Shown: positions 27,248-40,711, counted from the stretch's first letter. The stretch is 64,000 bases of DNA from Halomonas sp. CH40 (GCA_041875495.1 CP112982.1:2356001-2420000); one strand, 5' to 3'. The notes: a model not told the origin generated them from the letters alone. Program-made: numbers and translations.

Positions 27248-27466
27248 ATGGCACGCGAAGACCATATTGAAATGGATGGTGTCATCGTTGACACCCTACC
27301 TAATACCATGTTCCGTGTTGAACTGGAAAACGGCCACGTGGTCACTGCCCACATCTCTGGCAAAATGCGTAAGAACTATATTCGTATTCTGACCGGCGAC
27401 AAGGTCAAGGTTGAATTGACCCCGTATGACCTTTCCAAGGGACGGATCGTCTACCGTTCGCGCTGA
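27248..27466 (+). CDS. infA: Translation initiation factor IF-1
   Basis: An S1/OB-fold factor of 72 residues that binds the ribosomal A site during initiation. The whole sequence is canonical: [19 protein letters not shown] at the start, [26 protein letters not shown] in the core and the end [17 protein letters not shown] precedes ATG 27248. Its position between bpt and clpA is the common gammaproteobacterial one. A run of four 13-bp repeats sits just upstream. Confidence 0.98.
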   Translation: MAREDHIEMDGVIVDTLPNTMFRVELENGHVVTAHISGKMRKNYIRILTGDKVKVELTPYDLSKGRIVYRSR

Positions 27467-27621
27467 TAGCTACTTTACCCTGTCGCTGACACTACTCACG
27501 TCGCACGAACGCCTGGTCGCGGAAACTGGGCAATCATGTGTTGCCTGGCCAAAATAACGCTCATGCTGGTCGGTAATCAAAAAGACACAGCCTGACGGTT
27601 CTGATTCTGCACCTGGAGACG

Positions 27622-27652
27622 AAAACGCCCCGTCATTGACAGGGCGCTTTTT
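27622..27652. terminator. Bidirectional terminator between infA and clpA
   Basis: Hairpin with arms CGCCCCGTCA and TGACAGGGCG, which pair with one mismatch. It has A residues on its left and TTTTT on its right, so it can act for infA on the plus strand and for clpA on the minus strand. The rest of the gap 27467-27686 holds nothing recognisable. Confidence 0.75.
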
Positions 27653-27686
27653 GGTGCCTGAGAAGGCGTTTAGTGATGCTACCCCT

Positions 27687-29963
27687 TCAGGGCGCATCAG
27701 CCATTTCAGGTTCGGTGGACAGATGCAGCTCACCGTTTTCAAGGCTGACATGCACGATGCCGCCGTACTCTGCCAGCTCACCAAACAGGATCATTTCAGC
27801 CAACGGCTTTTTCAGTTTTTCCTGAATCAGACGCGCCATTGGGCGAGCCCCCATATCGGGGTCATAGCCCTGAACGGCCAGCCAATCCCGCGCTTGCTCA
27901 TCCACTTCAAGCTGAACGCGTTTTTCATCCAGCTGAGCCTGCAGTTCGATCAGGAACTTATCGACCACGTTACGCACCACATCGGTTGCCAGCTCGCTAA
28001 ACTGGATAATACCGTCCAGACGGTTGCGGAATTCCGGTGAGAAGGTGCGGCGAATGACTTCCATGGCATCCGTTGAGTGATCCTGAGTCTGGAAACCAAT
28101 TGACCGGCGCGAAGCCTGCTCGGCGCCTGCGTTGGAGGTCATGATCACAATAACGTGGCGGAAATCCGCCTCGCGACCGTTGTTATCCGTCAGGCGACCG
28201 TGATCCATCACCTGCAGCAGCAGGTTGAAGACTTCAGGGTGCGCTTTTTCGATTTCATCCATCAACAGCACACAGTGCGGCTGCTTGGTGATCGCTTCGG
28301 TCAGCAGACCACCCTGGTCGTAACCAACGTAGCCTGGCGGCGCCCCGATAAGCCGTGAAACGGTATGCCGTTCCATGTACTCGGACATATCAAAGCGTAC
28401 CAGCTCAATCCCCATGATATGCGCCAGCTGCCTGGCCACCTCGGTTTTACCGACACCGGTTGGCCCGGCAAACAGGAAGCTACCCACCGGTTTGTCGGGA
28501 GATTTCAGCCCGGCCCGGGAAAGCTTGATCGCCGCCGTCAGGCTGTCAATGGCTTCGTTCTGGCCAAACACTAGCATTTTCAGGTCACGGTCAAGGTTTT
28601 CAAGCAGCTTGCGGTCAGAGCTTGAAACGCTCTTCGGCGGAATGCGGGCGACCGACGCCACAACAGCTTCCACCTGATCCACGTCAATGGTATCGACGCG
28701 CATTTCAGTAGGCAGCATACGCTGATGGGCACCTGCCTCATCAATGATATCGATTGCTTTGTCCGGCAGGAAACGGTCATTGATATAGCGGTCTGACAAA
28801 CGCGCAGCGGCTTCCAATGCAGCATCGGTGTACTTGAGTTCGTGGTGCTCTTCAAAGCGCGAACGCAGGCCTTTAAGAATCTTGATGGTGTCATCCACGG
28901 AGGGCGCCAGCACATCAACTTTCTGGAAACGACGCGCCAGAGCGCGATCTTTCTCGAAGATGCCGCGGAATTCCTGGAAGGTGGTTGAGCCGATGCAGCG
29001 CAGCTCACCTGATGACAACAGCGGCTTGAGTAGGTTAGAGGCATCCATAACGCCACCAGACGCGGCGCCAGCACCAATCACCGTATGAATCTCATCAATA
29101 AACAGAATCGCGTTAGGCAACTTTTTCAGTTCCGCCAACAGACCCTTGAGACGCTTCTCAAAGTCGCCGCGGTATTTGGTGCCTGCCAGCAGCGCGCCCA
29201 TATCCAGCGCATAAACCACTGCATCGCCAATCACCTCGGGAACATCTTCTTCAACGATGCGTTTGGCCAGACCTTCAGCAATGGCGGTCTTGCCCACACC
29301 GGCTTCACCGACCAGCAGGGGGTTATTCTTGCGCCGACGGGCCAGAATCTGAACGACCCGCTCAAGCTCGTGATCACGCCCGATCAAGGGGTCAATCTTG
29401 CCTTTTTTGGCTTCTTCGTTGAGGTTGGTGGCATAGCCTGTCAACGGATGCGATGCCATCTCGCCGCTACCCTCTTCGCCATCTTCCTGCTCTGATGGTG
29501 ACGGTGACGGGGAGCTGCTGTGCCCGGCCACTTTGGAAATGCCGTGGGCGATATAGTTGACCGCGTCCACACGGGCAACACTTTGCTGTTTCAGGAAGTA
29601 GACCGCCTGACTTTCCTGCTCGGAAAAAATCGCTACCAGCACATTTGCGCCGGTGACTTCACTTTTACCGGACGACTGAACGTGGAAAACAGCACGCTGC
29701 AGCACCCGCTGGAAGCCAAGAGTAGGCTGGGTTTCGCGCTCACTCTGGCCTTCAGGGATTAACGGCGTGGTTGAGTTGATAAAGTCCTGCAGATCAGACC
29801 GCAGTTTATCCAGGTTGGCCCCGCAGGCTTTCAGCACATCGACCGCTGACGCGTTGTCCAGAAGCGCAAGCAAAAGGTGTTCAACGGTCATAAACTCGTG
29901 GCGTTTTGAACGCGCCACGGTGAAAGCCGTGTTCAGGGTCAGTTCAAGTTCTTTGCTCAGCAT
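27687..29963 (-). CDS. clpA: ClpA, ATPase subunit of the ClpAP protease
   Basis: Hsp100 unfoldase of 758 residues, exactly the E. coli length, which delivers substrates to ClpP. ATG 29963 follows AAGGGGA; the frame is open to 30023. The N-domain has two Clp repeats (about 1-145). The first AAA+ module has [13 protein letters not shown] (near 220), and the second has [16 protein letters not shown] (near 503) and [13 protein letters not shown]. Charged Glu/Gly/Ser residues (about 150-165) join the N-domain to the first module. It forms a unit with clpS upstream, while clpP is not in this window. Confidence 0.97.
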   Translation of the reverse strand: MLSKELELTLNTAFTVARSKRHEFMTVEHLLLALLDNASAVDVLKACGANLDKLRSDLQDFINSTTPLIPEGQSERETQPTLGFQRVLQRAVFHVQSSGKSEVTGANVLVAIFSEQESQAVYFLKQQSVARVDAVNYIAHGISKVAGHSSSPSPSPSEQEDGEEGSGEMASHPLTGYATNLNEEAKKGKIDPLIGRDHELERVVQILARRRKNNPLLVGEAGVGKTAIAEGLAKRIVEEDVPEVIGDAVVYALDMGALLAGTKYRGDFEKRLKGLLAELKKLPNAILFIDEIHTVIGAGAASGGVMDASNLLKPLLSSGELRCIGSTTFQEFRGIFEKDRALARRFQKVDVLAPSVDDTIKILKGLRSRFEEHHELKYTDAALEAAARLSDRYINDRFLPDKAIDIIDEAGAHQRMLPTEMRVDTIDVDQVEAVVASVARIPPKSVSSSDRKLLENLDRDLKMLVFGQNEAIDSLTAAIKLSRAGLKSPDKPVGSFLFAGPTGVGKTEVARQLAHIMGIELVRFDMSEYMERHTVSRLIGAPPGYVGYDQGGLLTEAITKQPHCVLLMDEIEKAHPEVFNLLLQVMDHGRLTDNNGREADFRHVIVIMTSNAGAEQASRRSIGFQTQDHSTDAMEVIRRTFSPEFRNRLDGIIQFSELATDVVRNVVDKFLIELQAQLDEKRVQLEVDEQARDWLAVQGYDPDMGARPMARLIQEKLKKPLAEMILFGELAEYGGIVHVSLENGELHLSTEPEMADAP

Positions 29964-30101
29964 GGCAGTCCCCTTTTCGCTTCGACCCAACCGGCTCAAT
30001 TTTATCGGGTCAGATTGAATCACTATAATTGACCGTCACTCTCAACATCGGGCACAACGTGCGTGGTTGCAAGCCTCGGATAAAAAAATTGTTCAACGCT
30101 A

Positions 30102-30437
30102 TCAGTCCGCCGCCTCTATATCGCTCATTAACGGATGCTCACATTCACGAGCATATTCATTAACCTGATAGCTTTTGGTCTCGGCAATGTCGCGGGTAAA
30201 AACACCACAGGTCGCCTTTCCCTGGGTGTGCACGGCCAACATCACCTGAATGGCTCTTTCATGATCAAGGTCGAAAAAACTCTGCAAGACTTCAATGACG
30301 AACTCCATAGGGGTGTAATCGTCATTATGCAGCACAACCTTGTACATCGGCGGTTTTGCCAGCTCGGGCTCGGCAGGCTTTACGGCCAGGTCGCCATCTT
30401 CATCAGGCTGAGATGGGCGTGTCATACCTGCCATCAT
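30102..30437 (-). CDS. clpS: ClpS, N-degron adaptor of ClpAP
   Basis: Small adaptor that recognises Leu/Phe/Tyr/Trp N-termini and hands them to ClpA. The folded part [24 protein letters not shown] contains the DD/TPM substrate-pocket residues, followed by [19 protein letters not shown]. The start is uncertain. I use ATG 30437 (112 residues, near the usual length). Other in-frame starts at 30425, 30491, 30524 and 30551 exist, and none has a strong ribosome binding site. The gene sits 138 bases before clpA on the same strand. Confidence 0.9.
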   Translation of the reverse strand: MMAGMTRPSQPDEDGDLAVKPAEPELAKPPMYKVVLHNDDYTPMEFVIEVLQSFFDLDHERAIQVMLAVHTQGKATCGVFTRDIAETKSYQVNEYARECEHPLMSDIEAAD

Positions 30438-30642
30438 GCTAGTGTCGGATTTCAGCCTGGCAATATCATCGCCGACTGGAAAACCTGTCATAGGCGACGA
30501 TGTGGAGGCGGTCAGTGAAAACATACTGAGTTGGAATCGCATAAGAAACATTAGTTCAATTATTTACCTTGGGCGCCCGGTGACAAGCCTTGTGCAATAA
30601 CTATACACCTTAAGGCGCCATTGTACATATAAGGTTCAGTAT

Positions 30643-30666
30643 AGCACTACCATCAGCACTACCATC
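30643..30666 (+). repeat. Tandem 12-bp duplication
   Basis: AGCACTACCATC occurs twice in direct tandem (30643-30654 and 30655-30666), just beside the icd terminator and about 200 bases upstream of clpS. It is probably a slippage product. Confidence 0.7.
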
Positions 30667-30702
30667 AAAAACCCCCCGCCCACTAAAGCGAGCGAGGGGT
30701 AT
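30664..30702 (-). terminator. Terminator after icd
   Basis: On the minus strand, a GC-rich imperfect stem with ACCCC/GGGGT ends (30671-30700) is followed by TTTTTG. It lies 54 bases after the icd stop. Confidence 0.65.
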
Positions 30703-30755
30703 CACAGCGTTGTCAGGCATTTTGCCCAATGGCTGTGCGATTGGCTAATACAATG

Positions 30756-32999
<2,244 letters not shown>

Positions 33000-33246
33000 T
33001 TAACCTCTTTTGTCTATTGCTGTGATGATAAAGATCCAGCGCGACACGACAGAAAAGCATGCCGCGAAGCAGACGGGATCGGTTTGTATGGTGTTCCCGG
33101 TTATCGATTGATGCTTGTAAAGCCATCATAATGGCTGCGCCAATAAGACACAGCTGCTGAATAAAATTGGCTGGAAGTATAGCAGCGCCGCATTTTAATC
33201 ACATGAGAGATTGTCGACAAACCAAGGACATCCAACCAAAGAGATT

Positions 33247-33843
33247 ATGAGCACCTTATATTTACTGCATAAGCCCTATCGTATGCTATCGCAGTTTACC
33301 GACAAACAAGGCCGCGCCACATTAGCCAATGTTATAGATGTTCCCGGCGTTTACGCAGCAGGACGGCTGGATTACGACTCGGAAGGCCTGCTGCTGTTAA
33401 GCGATGACGGCAGCCTTATCCACCGTATTGCTCACCCACGCCATAAGCAGCCCAAAACCTACTGGGTGCAGGTAGAAGGCCAAATTGATGACACAGCCCT
33501 AAGCGCTTTGGCCAAGGGCATAGAACTAAAGGATGGCCTTACTCAACCGGCCAAGGCGCGGCGCATTGAGCCACCCACCATTGCCCCACGCGACCCCATG
33601 ATTGACCCCAAACGCCACCCAGAGACCAGCTGGTTGGAACTGACCATTACCGAGGGCCGCAACCGCCAGGTCCGCCGCATGACCGCTCACGTTGGCTTTC
33701 CGACCCTGCGCCTGATTCGCGCCGCAATTGGCCCGTGGCGGCTTGATAACCTCAGGCCAGGTGAATGGCGCAAAGAAACCCTTCACGCGCCCGCCAACAA
33801 GGCGCGCCGCCCGACCAAGGCCCGCACAAGGAAAAAATCATGA
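33247..33843 (+). CDS. rluE: 23S rRNA pseudouridine synthase RluE
   Basis: RsuA-family pseudouridine synthase of 198 residues, expected to modify U2457 of 23S rRNA. ATG 33247 gives MSTLYLLHKPYRMLSQFTDK; the frame extends to 33211 without a good ribosome binding site. The catalytic aspartate is in GRLDYDSEGLLLLSDDG. RNA-binding residues are in EGRNRQVRRMTAHVGFPTLRL, and a basic tail ends the protein. There is no S4 domain, as in RluE. It starts the conserved unit rluE-nudJ-mnmA-hflD-purB also seen in E. coli. Confidence 0.93.
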   Translation: MSTLYLLHKPYRMLSQFTDKQGRATLANVIDVPGVYAAGRLDYDSEGLLLLSDDGSLIHRIAHPRHKQPKTYWVQVEGQIDDTALSALAKGIELKDGLTQPAKARRIEPPTIAPRDPMIDPKRHPETSWLELTITEGRNRQVRRMTAHVGFPTLRLIRAAIGPWRLDNLRPGEWRKETLHAPANKARRPTKARTRKKS

Positions 33844-34292
33844 GCATTCGCGCCACTGTCGCCTGTGTGATCGAACAGAATGGCCGCTTTCTGATGGTCG
33901 AGGAACAACGTGGCGGCCCATTGACGCAGTTCAATCAACCCGCTGGCCATATTGAAGCGGGTGAAGGGCCGATGGCCGCCGTTTTGCGAGAAGTGGCCGA
34001 AGAAACCGCCTGGCGCGTGCGCTTGACGGGTTACCTGGGGCTTTACGTGTTCAATACGCCAGCAGGATTAACCTTTCATAGCCATGGGTTTATCGCCGAA
34101 CCGACTGAATTCATGAACACCGCACTGGACCCGGACATTCACGCTACCCATTGGTTGAGCAGCGAAGACATCAAGCGTCTTGGCGACCAGCAGCGCTTGC
34201 GCAGCCCGCTGGTACTTGCGCGCATCGCCGCCGCCCGGGAAAAGCGCATCTACCCGTTAGGCGTGATCCATGAAGGCCCCGCAAATCAATAG
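33840..34292 (+). CDS. nudJ: Nudix phosphatase NudJ
   Basis: Nudix hydrolase of 150 residues. In E. coli NudJ hydrolyses nucleoside tri/diphosphates and the thiamin precursor HMP pyrophosphate. The Nudix box is complete: GHIEAGEGPMAAVLREVAEE followed by TAWRV (about residues 37-61). ATG 33840 is preceded by AAGGAAA and overlaps the rluE stop by four bases, so translation is coupled. Context with mnmA supports the NudJ name over other Nudix proteins. Confidence 0.9.
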   Translation: MSIRATVACVIEQNGRFLMVEEQRGGPLTQFNQPAGHIEAGEGPMAAVLREVAEETAWRVRLTGYLGLYVFNTPAGLTFHSHGFIAEPTEFMNTALDPDIHATHWLSSEDIKRLGDQQRLRSPLVLARIAAAREKRIYPLGVIHEGPANQ

Positions 34293-34435
34293 CCATCAGA
34301 CTCGAAGGCACTCGTCTGCATCGTGTATAATAAGCGGCTATTTATATGCTGTTGGATTCAGACGTCAAATCAGGACATCGCATAAGGCGTCATATAGAAA
34401 CAATGGCATAAAACCATTTTCAACCGAGGATGCCC

Positions 34436-35548
34436 ATGACATCCACTCAAGGCAAAGTAATCGTTGGCATGTCCGGCGGCGTCGACTCTTCCGTCTCCGC
34501 CCTGTTGTTGCTTGAACAAGGCTATCAGGTCGAAGGCCTGTTCATGAAAAACTGGAATGAAGACGACAACACCGAGTACTGCACGGCTAAAGACGACCTG
34601 ATTGACGCAGCGGCTGTCTGCCGTAAGCTGGGTATTCCCCTGCATACCGCCAATTTTGCCGCTGAATACTGGGATAATGTGTTTGAACATTTCCTGGAAG
34701 AATATCGCGCCGGGCGCACGCCCAATCCGGATATCCTGTGTAACCGCGAGATCAAGTTCAAGGTCTTCCTCGACTACGCCGAAAAACTGGGTGCCGACAG
34801 GATAGCCACTGGCCACTATGTTCGTCAGGCCGTCAAAAACGGCCGCCCACGCCTGCTCAAGGGCCTGGATGGCAACAAGGATCAGAGCTACTTCCTCCAC
34901 GCAGTGCCTGAAGCCGCCATTGCACGCACGCTATTTCCAGTGGGCGAACTGGAAAAACCTGCCGTACGCGCCCTGGCTGAACAACACGATCTGATTACCG
35001 CCAAGAAGAAGGATTCCACCGGCATCTGCTTTATTGGCGAGCGGCGTTTCCGTGACTTTCTCCAGCAGTACCTGCCGGCACAGCCTGGGCGCATAGAAAC
35101 CCCGGATGGCGATGTCATTGGCCAGCATATGGGGCTGATGTATTACACCCTCGGCCAACGTCAGGGCCTAGGCATTGGCGGGCTTGCCAACTACCCGGAA
35201 GACCCCTGGTATGTGGCTGCCAAAGACCTAAACCGCAACGTTCTTATCGCGGTGCAGGGCAAGCACCACCCGCTGCTCTATTCCAACGCCCTGGCAACCG
35301 AAGCCATGGAATGGGTAGCGGGCACAGCGCCCGCAGAACAGGGCCGGTTTACCGCCAAAACCCGCTATCGCCAGGAAGAACAGCCTTGCACCTTACGCAG
35401 CCTGCCAGACGGCAGTGCCGAGGTTCACTTTGACGAGCCGCAATGGGCCGTCACTCCCGGGCAATCGCTGGTGATCTACGACGGAGATATCTGCCTGGGT
35501 GGCGGTGTCATCCGCACAACTTGGAATGCCCAGGAGGCGGCTGCATGA
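34436..35548 (+). CDS. mnmA: tRNA-specific 2-thiouridylase MnmA
   Basis: ATP-dependent enzyme of 370 residues that makes 2-thiouridine at wobble U34 of Lys, Glu and Gln tRNAs. The PP-loop [16 protein letters not shown] is at the N-terminus. The two catalytic cysteines are in [12 protein letters not shown] (near 100) and [15 protein letters not shown] (near 197). I prefer ATG 34436 because GAGGA lies five bases before it; ATG 34430 adds two residues. The next gene, hflD, starts within its stop codon. Confidence 0.97.
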   Translation: MTSTQGKVIVGMSGGVDSSVSALLLLEQGYQVEGLFMKNWNEDDNTEYCTAKDDLIDAAAVCRKLGIPLHTANFAAEYWDNVFEHFLEEYRAGRTPNPDILCNREIKFKVFLDYAEKLGADRIATGHYVRQAVKNGRPRLLKGLDGNKDQSYFLHAVPEAAIARTLFPVGELEKPAVRALAEQHDLITAKKKDSTGICFIGERRFRDFLQQYLPAQPGRIETPDGDVIGQHMGLMYYTLGQRQGLGIGGLANYPEDPWYVAAKDLNRNVLIAVQGKHHPLLYSNALATEAMEWVAGTAPAEQGRFTAKTRYRQEEQPCTLRSLPDGSAEVHFDEPQWAVTPGQSLVIYDGDICLGGGVIRTTWNAQEAAA

Positions 35549-36186
35549 CCTCAACGACCCCGATTCACCGTGCCCCGGATAGCCCGGCGGCCCGCCAGAC
35601 CCTGGCGCTGGCGGGGGTTTTTCAGGCGGCCAGCCTGGTAGATGAACTGGCCCGCACCGGCCAGGTTGATCAACGCGCCTGGGACACCCTGATCAACGCC
35701 ACCGTGGATACCAACCCGGAAAGCTTTGAAGCCATCTACGGTGGCCACCCCAACAATCTGCGTCGTGGCCTGGATACACTGGAAGCCCTCTCGGGGCGCC
35801 AGCAGGCCAACCCTGTGGTGTTGCGTTACGGCTTCACCCTGTTACTGCTGATGAACAAACTGCGCACCGACAATCAGATGATGGATCAGCTGGGCCAGAA
35901 GCTGTCGCGTATTCAGGGGCAGGCCGAACATTTTGGCAACACGCATGAGAATGTGATTGCCAGCCTGGGAGAGGCCTATCAGGAAACGCTTTCTACGCTG
36001 AAGACGCGCATCGTGGTGCAAGGCGACCCTTCCATGCTGCAAAGCCGCATGATGCCGGAGCGGGTGCGCGCCTGCCTGATGGCGGGTATCCGCTTTGCGC
36101 TGCTGTGGCATCAGCAAGGTGGGCGCCGCTGGAAGCTGGTTTTCCAGCGCAAGGCCATGCGTCGCGCCCTGGATGATCTAAGCTGA
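35545..36186 (+). CDS. hflD: HflD, lysogenisation-regulator-type membrane protein
   Basis: Helical protein of 213 residues, the same length as E. coli HflD, which is associated with the inner membrane and restrains lambda CII. Its host function is unclear. The family-typical [15 protein letters not shown] start and the C-terminal [23 protein letters not shown] are present. ATG 35545 overlaps the mnmA stop (ATGA), with AGGAGG upstream. A 112-base gap follows before purB. Confidence 0.92.
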   Translation: MTSTTPIHRAPDSPAARQTLALAGVFQAASLVDELARTGQVDQRAWDTLINATVDTNPESFEAIYGGHPNNLRRGLDTLEALSGRQQANPVVLRYGFTLLLLMNKLRTDNQMMDQLGQKLSRIQGQAEHFGNTHENVIASLGEAYQETLSTLKTRIVVQGDPSMLQSRMMPERVRACLMAGIRFALLWHQQGGRRWKLVFQRKAMRRALDDLS

Positions 36187-36256
36187 ACCACTGGCGGGTT
36201 AAATTTTCAAAACTGTGGTCTATTTTCAAGACTAGCGTTTATTTTCAATACGATAA

Positions 36257-37684
<1,428 letters not shown>

Positions 37685-37734
37685 TCCAGCATCACTGATT
37701 TTATTTTTTGCCACATCATCAACAGGACATAGCC

Positions 37735-38916
37735 ATGAGCCAACGCGATAAGCCGCTAACCCTGCTAGGGGATCTTACCCCGGCTGAATTTATGGCCGAA
37801 TACTGGCAACAGAAGCCGCTGCTTATTCGCGGCGCCTTTCCCGACTTTCTCAGCCCGCTGGAGGCTGACGAGCTGGCCGGGCTTGCCTGTGAAGAAGGCA
37901 TAGAAGCGCGCCTGGTTGAGGAGAATGGTCCGAACGGCCCCTGGCAGGTTTCTCATGGGCCTTTTGATGACGCCACCTTTGAACGCCTGCCTGAGGAAAA
38001 GTGGAGCCTGCTGGTGCAAGCCGTTGACCACTATGTGCCTTCGGTGGCGGCCCTGATGGATGAGTTTGATTTCCTGCCCCGCTGGCGCCTGGATGACATC
38101 ATGATCAGCTATGCTCCTCCCGGCGGCAGCGTTGGCCCACATATTGACCAGTATGATGTGTTCCTGCTGCAGGCCAGCGGCCAGCGCCGCTGGCAGTTGG
38201 GCGGCAAGACCGCCGACGATGCGGCCATCATTCCCGGCATCGACTTGCGTATCCTCAAGGATTTCGAGGTTGAAGCCGGCTCTGACTGGGTGCTGGAACC
38301 TGGCGACATGCTCTACCTTCCGCCGGGCTGGGCGCACCACGGCGTCAGCCAGACCGATGACTGCATGACGATTTCCGTCGGTTTCCGCGCGCCTTCCGCG
38401 GATGAAGCCGTTACGTCCTATGCGGACTACCTGGGCGAGCAGCTGCTGCCCTCCCAACGCTACAGCGATGCCGCCATGGCACCGGCTGACGATGCCAGCG
38501 AGATTGACGATGCCGCGCTGGAGCGCATGCGTCAGCTGATTTTTGAAACCCTGGATAACCCGACTCAACTCAGCCAGTGGTTTGGCCGTGTGATGACTCA
38601 GCCCAAATACGTTGACCAGCTGGTGCCGCATGACCCGCCCCTGAGCGTGCCTGAGCTTGTTGCTGCACTACAGGGTGATTCACCCCTCTACCATGCCCCA
38701 GGCTCACGTCTGGCCTGGCGCGCCGATGGTGATACCGTCACCCTGTTTGCCGATGGCGATGGCTACCCCTGCAGCCGCGAGCTGGCCCAGCGCCTGGCCA
38801 ACCCGGCGCCGATTCATGAAGATGTTCTGAGCTTGGCAGGCGCTGATGCCTTGCTGACCCAGCTGGTGAATGTCGGCAGCCTCTACTGGCCCCAGGAGGA
38901 GGATGACGACGAGTGA
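37735..38916 (+). CDS. roxA: Ribosomal protein uL16 arginine 3-hydroxylase (RoxA/YcfD)
   Basis: A JmjC/cupin-type Fe(II) 2-oxoglutarate oxygenase of 393 residues. The characterised homologue, YcfD, hydroxylates an arginine of ribosomal protein L16. The iron site is visible as HIDQYDVF (HxD, near 137-139) and the later histidine in PPGWAHHGVSQTDD. The C-terminal winged-helix region follows. ATG 37735 with CAGGAC upstream is chosen; an upstream in-frame start at 37708 is weaker. Its stop overlaps the next gene's GTG start. Confidence 0.93.
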   Translation: MSQRDKPLTLLGDLTPAEFMAEYWQQKPLLIRGAFPDFLSPLEADELAGLACEEGIEARLVEENGPNGPWQVSHGPFDDATFERLPEEKWSLLVQAVDHYVPSVAALMDEFDFLPRWRLDDIMISYAPPGGSVGPHIDQYDVFLLQASGQRRWQLGGKTADDAAIIPGIDLRILKDFEVEAGSDWVLEPGDMLYLPPGWAHHGVSQTDDCMTISVGFRAPSADEAVTSYADYLGEQLLPSQRYSDAAMAPADDASEIDDAALERMRQLIFETLDNPTQLSQWFGRVMTQPKYVDQLVPHDPPLSVPELVAALQGDSPLYHAPGSRLAWRADGDTVTLFADGDGYPCSRELAQRLANPAPIHEDVLSLAGADALLTQLVNVGSLYWPQEEDDDE

Positions 38917-39347
38917 CCCTGACCATTGAAACCGGGCGCTGGGAAGCGCTCGGATCACATGCGGCACCTATCCGGCGCCTTGTCTTTGTTATCGAGCAGC
39001 AAGTGCCGGAGGAGGAAGAATGGGATGGCATGGACAACCAATGCACCCATTTTATTGCCTGGCAGAACGCGGATGGCGATCAACCCAGCCCCATCGGCAC
39101 GGCGCGCCTGCTACCGGATGGTCATATCGGCCGGGTGGCTGTGCTGACTGAGCAACGCGGCCAGGGGGTCGGCGTTGCCTTGATGCAGGCCGCCATTGAC
39201 GCTGCTCGCCAGCAGGGCCACGCCAAGGTAGTGCTCAGCGCCCAGCTGCATGCCTTGGCGTTCTATGAACATCTAGGCTTTGTCGCCTATGGCGACACCT
39301 TCATGGATGCCGGCATCCCTCATCGCGAGATGGTGCTCACCCTATAG
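38913..39347 (+). CDS. GNAT-family N-acetyltransferase
   Basis: A 144-residue GCN5-related acetyltransferase starting at GTG 38913, which overlaps the roxA stop by four bases. The acetyl-CoA loop is RVAVLTEQRGQGVGVALMQAAI, followed by LSAQLHALAFYEHLGFVAYGD, as in ElaA/YjcF-like proteins. The substrate is not known. The overlap with roxA shows it belongs to the chromosomal operon and not to the integron that begins just after its stop. Confidence 0.88.
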   Translation: MTLTIETGRWEALGSHAAPIRRLVFVIEQQVPEEEEWDGMDNQCTHFIAWQNADGDQPSPIGTARLLPDGHIGRVAVLTEQRGQGVGVALMQAAIDAARQQGHAKVVLSAQLHALAFYEHLGFVAYGDTFMDAGIPHREMVLTL

Positions 39348-39350
39348 AAC

Positions 39351-39453
39351 ACGTAACGCCCTGCTTTCTTAACCGCTGAACCAGGCCTAGGGTATTGGCA
39401 GGTGTTGGCGCGCCCGCAATCACGTGCTTGTCGCGTGGATTGCATTGTTATGC
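39351..39453 (-). repeat. attC-like site 5 (terminal, about 103 bp)
   Basis: Bounded on the plus strand by ACGTAAC (39351-39357) and GTTATGC (39447-39453). In array orientation (minus) it reads GCATAAC ... GTTACGT. The interior is imperfectly palindromic. It is the last site, abutting the stop of the chromosomal GNAT gene. The R' box deviates from GTTRRRY at one position. Confidence 0.65.
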
Positions 39454-39500
39454 CAGCTGAACCAAAATATACCCATTATTGGTACTAGTGGGGTGACACC

Positions 39501-40028
39501 ATGCAAAAGAACACCAGCATCACTCTAGGCCAACATTTTGATGCATTCATTGCAGAACAGCTCAAAAATGGCCGATACAGCTCAACCAGCGAGGTAGTTC
39601 GTGCAGGATTACGCCTGCTTGAGGAGTCTGAAACACGCCTGACCACACTTCGTAAACTGCTCAAGGAAGGCGAGGAAAGTGGTTTTGAAGACTACTCCTA
39701 TGGCTCGTTTATTCGTGAACTGGACAACGAAAGACGCTGGTGCCAACTTTCCAGGAAGGCCAAAGCTGACCTCAAATCTATTGCCCTATACACGGAGCGT
39801 TAATGGGGCCGAGATCAACGAAACCACTATGTTCTCCAGTTCGATCAATGCTTCCACCGCCTGGCTGACAATCCGAACTTGGGGCAAGCTTGCGATGAGA
39901 TAAGTCAAGGCTACCGACAGTATCCTCAGGGGAGCCACATCCTATTTTATCGGCTAACCACCGAGGGTATTGTTGAGATTATCCGCATCCTACACAAACG
40001 TATGTTGCCTGAGGCGCATCTGCTTTAG
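39501..40028 (+). pseudogene. Decayed parD-parE toxin-antitoxin module fused in one frame with an internal stop
   Basis: Translation from ATG 39501 (GGGGTGA upstream) gives a full ParD-like ribbon-helix-helix antitoxin: KNTSITLGQHFDAFIAEQL, then YSSTSEVVRAGLRLLEESE. After ELDNER the same frame runs straight into ParE-type toxin sequence (QLSRKAKADLKSIALYTER) without a stop or new start. A TAA at 39801-39803 interrupts ParE. After it the same frame continues for 75 codons (WGRDQRNHYVLQFDQCF ... IIRILHKRMLPEAHLL) to TAG 40026-40028. The toxin is therefore broken by a nonsense codon and the antitoxin carries a foreign tail. The coding strand is opposite to the array direction. Confidence 0.85.
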
Positions 40029-40029
40029 G

Positions 40030-40107
40030 GCGTAACGCCCGCCGCACGAGCCGATTTGGAGCCGCAGCGCGGCAGAAAAACGGTCACCGTGCTACCACTT
40101 GTTATGG
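40030..40107 (-). repeat. attC-like site 4 (78 bp)
   Basis: Bounded by GCGTAAC (40030-40036) and GTTATGG (40101-40107) on the plus strand. The interior has the same GCCGATTTGGAGCCGC-like core as site 2, with a GCCGCAGCGCGGC-like hairpin top. Read in array orientation: CCATAAC ... GTTACGC. Confidence 0.8.
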
Positions 40108-40157
40108 GGTGAGACATCCTGCATGATTTACCTATGTCTATCTCCGCGGGGTGTCAA

Positions 40158-40394
40158 ATGACTACGCTCGAATTCGAAACCCTTAGAAACGCGGCTATGA
40201 CGCTCTCCGAACAGGAGCGCGCCGCTTTAGCCAAAGTTCTAGTGGCAAGCCTGGATGGCCCTGCAGATGAAGGTGTTGCAGAAGCGTGGGACCGCGAGAT
40301 TCGCCGACGAATCCACCAGATTGATTCAGGAGAAGCAGAGCTGCTCGATGCAAAAGAAGTTCTGTCCCGCGCCAGAGATCGAATTAGAGGCTGA
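40158..40394 (+). CDS. Addiction-module antitoxin component (cassette 4)
   Basis: A 78-residue acidic helical protein from ATG 40158; an upstream in-frame start at 40134 is possible. The sequence LSEQERAALAKVLVASLDGP, then AEAWDREIRRRIHQIDSGE and the end VLSRARDRI, is the typical pattern of the short addiction-module component family that pairs with RelE/ParE toxins. It is six bases upstream of the toxin gene. Both are on the plus strand, against the array direction, and so must have their own promoter in the attC 4 side region. Confidence 0.82.
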   Translation: MTTLEFETLRNAAMTLSEQERAALAKVLVASLDGPADEGVAEAWDREIRRRIHQIDSGEAELLDAKEVLSRARDRIRG

Positions 40395-40399
40395 TCATT

Positions 40400-40711
40400 T
40401 TGAGAGTAAGAATCAGCAGGGAAGCTGCTACAGAATTGGAAGAAGCCGCTTCCTGGTACGAGCAGGAAGATGCGGGGCTTGGAGAACGCCTGATCAATGC
40501 TTTCGAACAAGCAATAGAGCTACTTGAGGGGCCCCATCCCCCACTGGTTCCAGTCAACCATGACGTCGCAGAATCCGGAGCAAAACAAGTCATCCTGCAT
40601 AGACTCCCCTTCTACCTGGTAACCATCGAAAGAAACCAAGCTATCATAGTCGTTGCTTTTGCTCACCACTCCAGAAAGCCGGGCTACTGGCGGAGACGGC
40701 TCTCCCCATAA
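40400..40711 (+). CDS. RelE/ParE-superfamily toxin (cassette 4)
   Basis: A 103-residue toxin beginning at TTG 40400. ISREAATELEEAASWYEQED is the ParE/RelE helical hairpin, and the beta sheet continues as VILHRLPFYLVTIERNQAIIVVAFAHHSRKPGYW, ending with basic residues as in this family. The last codons run into the R box of attC 3: the stop TAA (40709-40711) is part of CCATAAC. It is paired with the antitoxin gene just upstream. Whether it targets gyrase or mRNA is not decidable from the sequence. Confidence 0.85.
   Translation: MRVRISREAATELEEAASWYEQEDAGLGERLINAFEQAIELLEGPHPPLVPVNHDVAESGAKQVILHRLPFYLVTIERNQAIIVVAFAHHSRKPGYWRRRLSP

Noticed and set aside
39501-39803. An intact 100-residue ParD antitoxin
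   Set aside because: The last 20 or so residues are the start of ParE, and the same frame continues as ParE after the TAA. It is a broken module, not a longer antitoxin.
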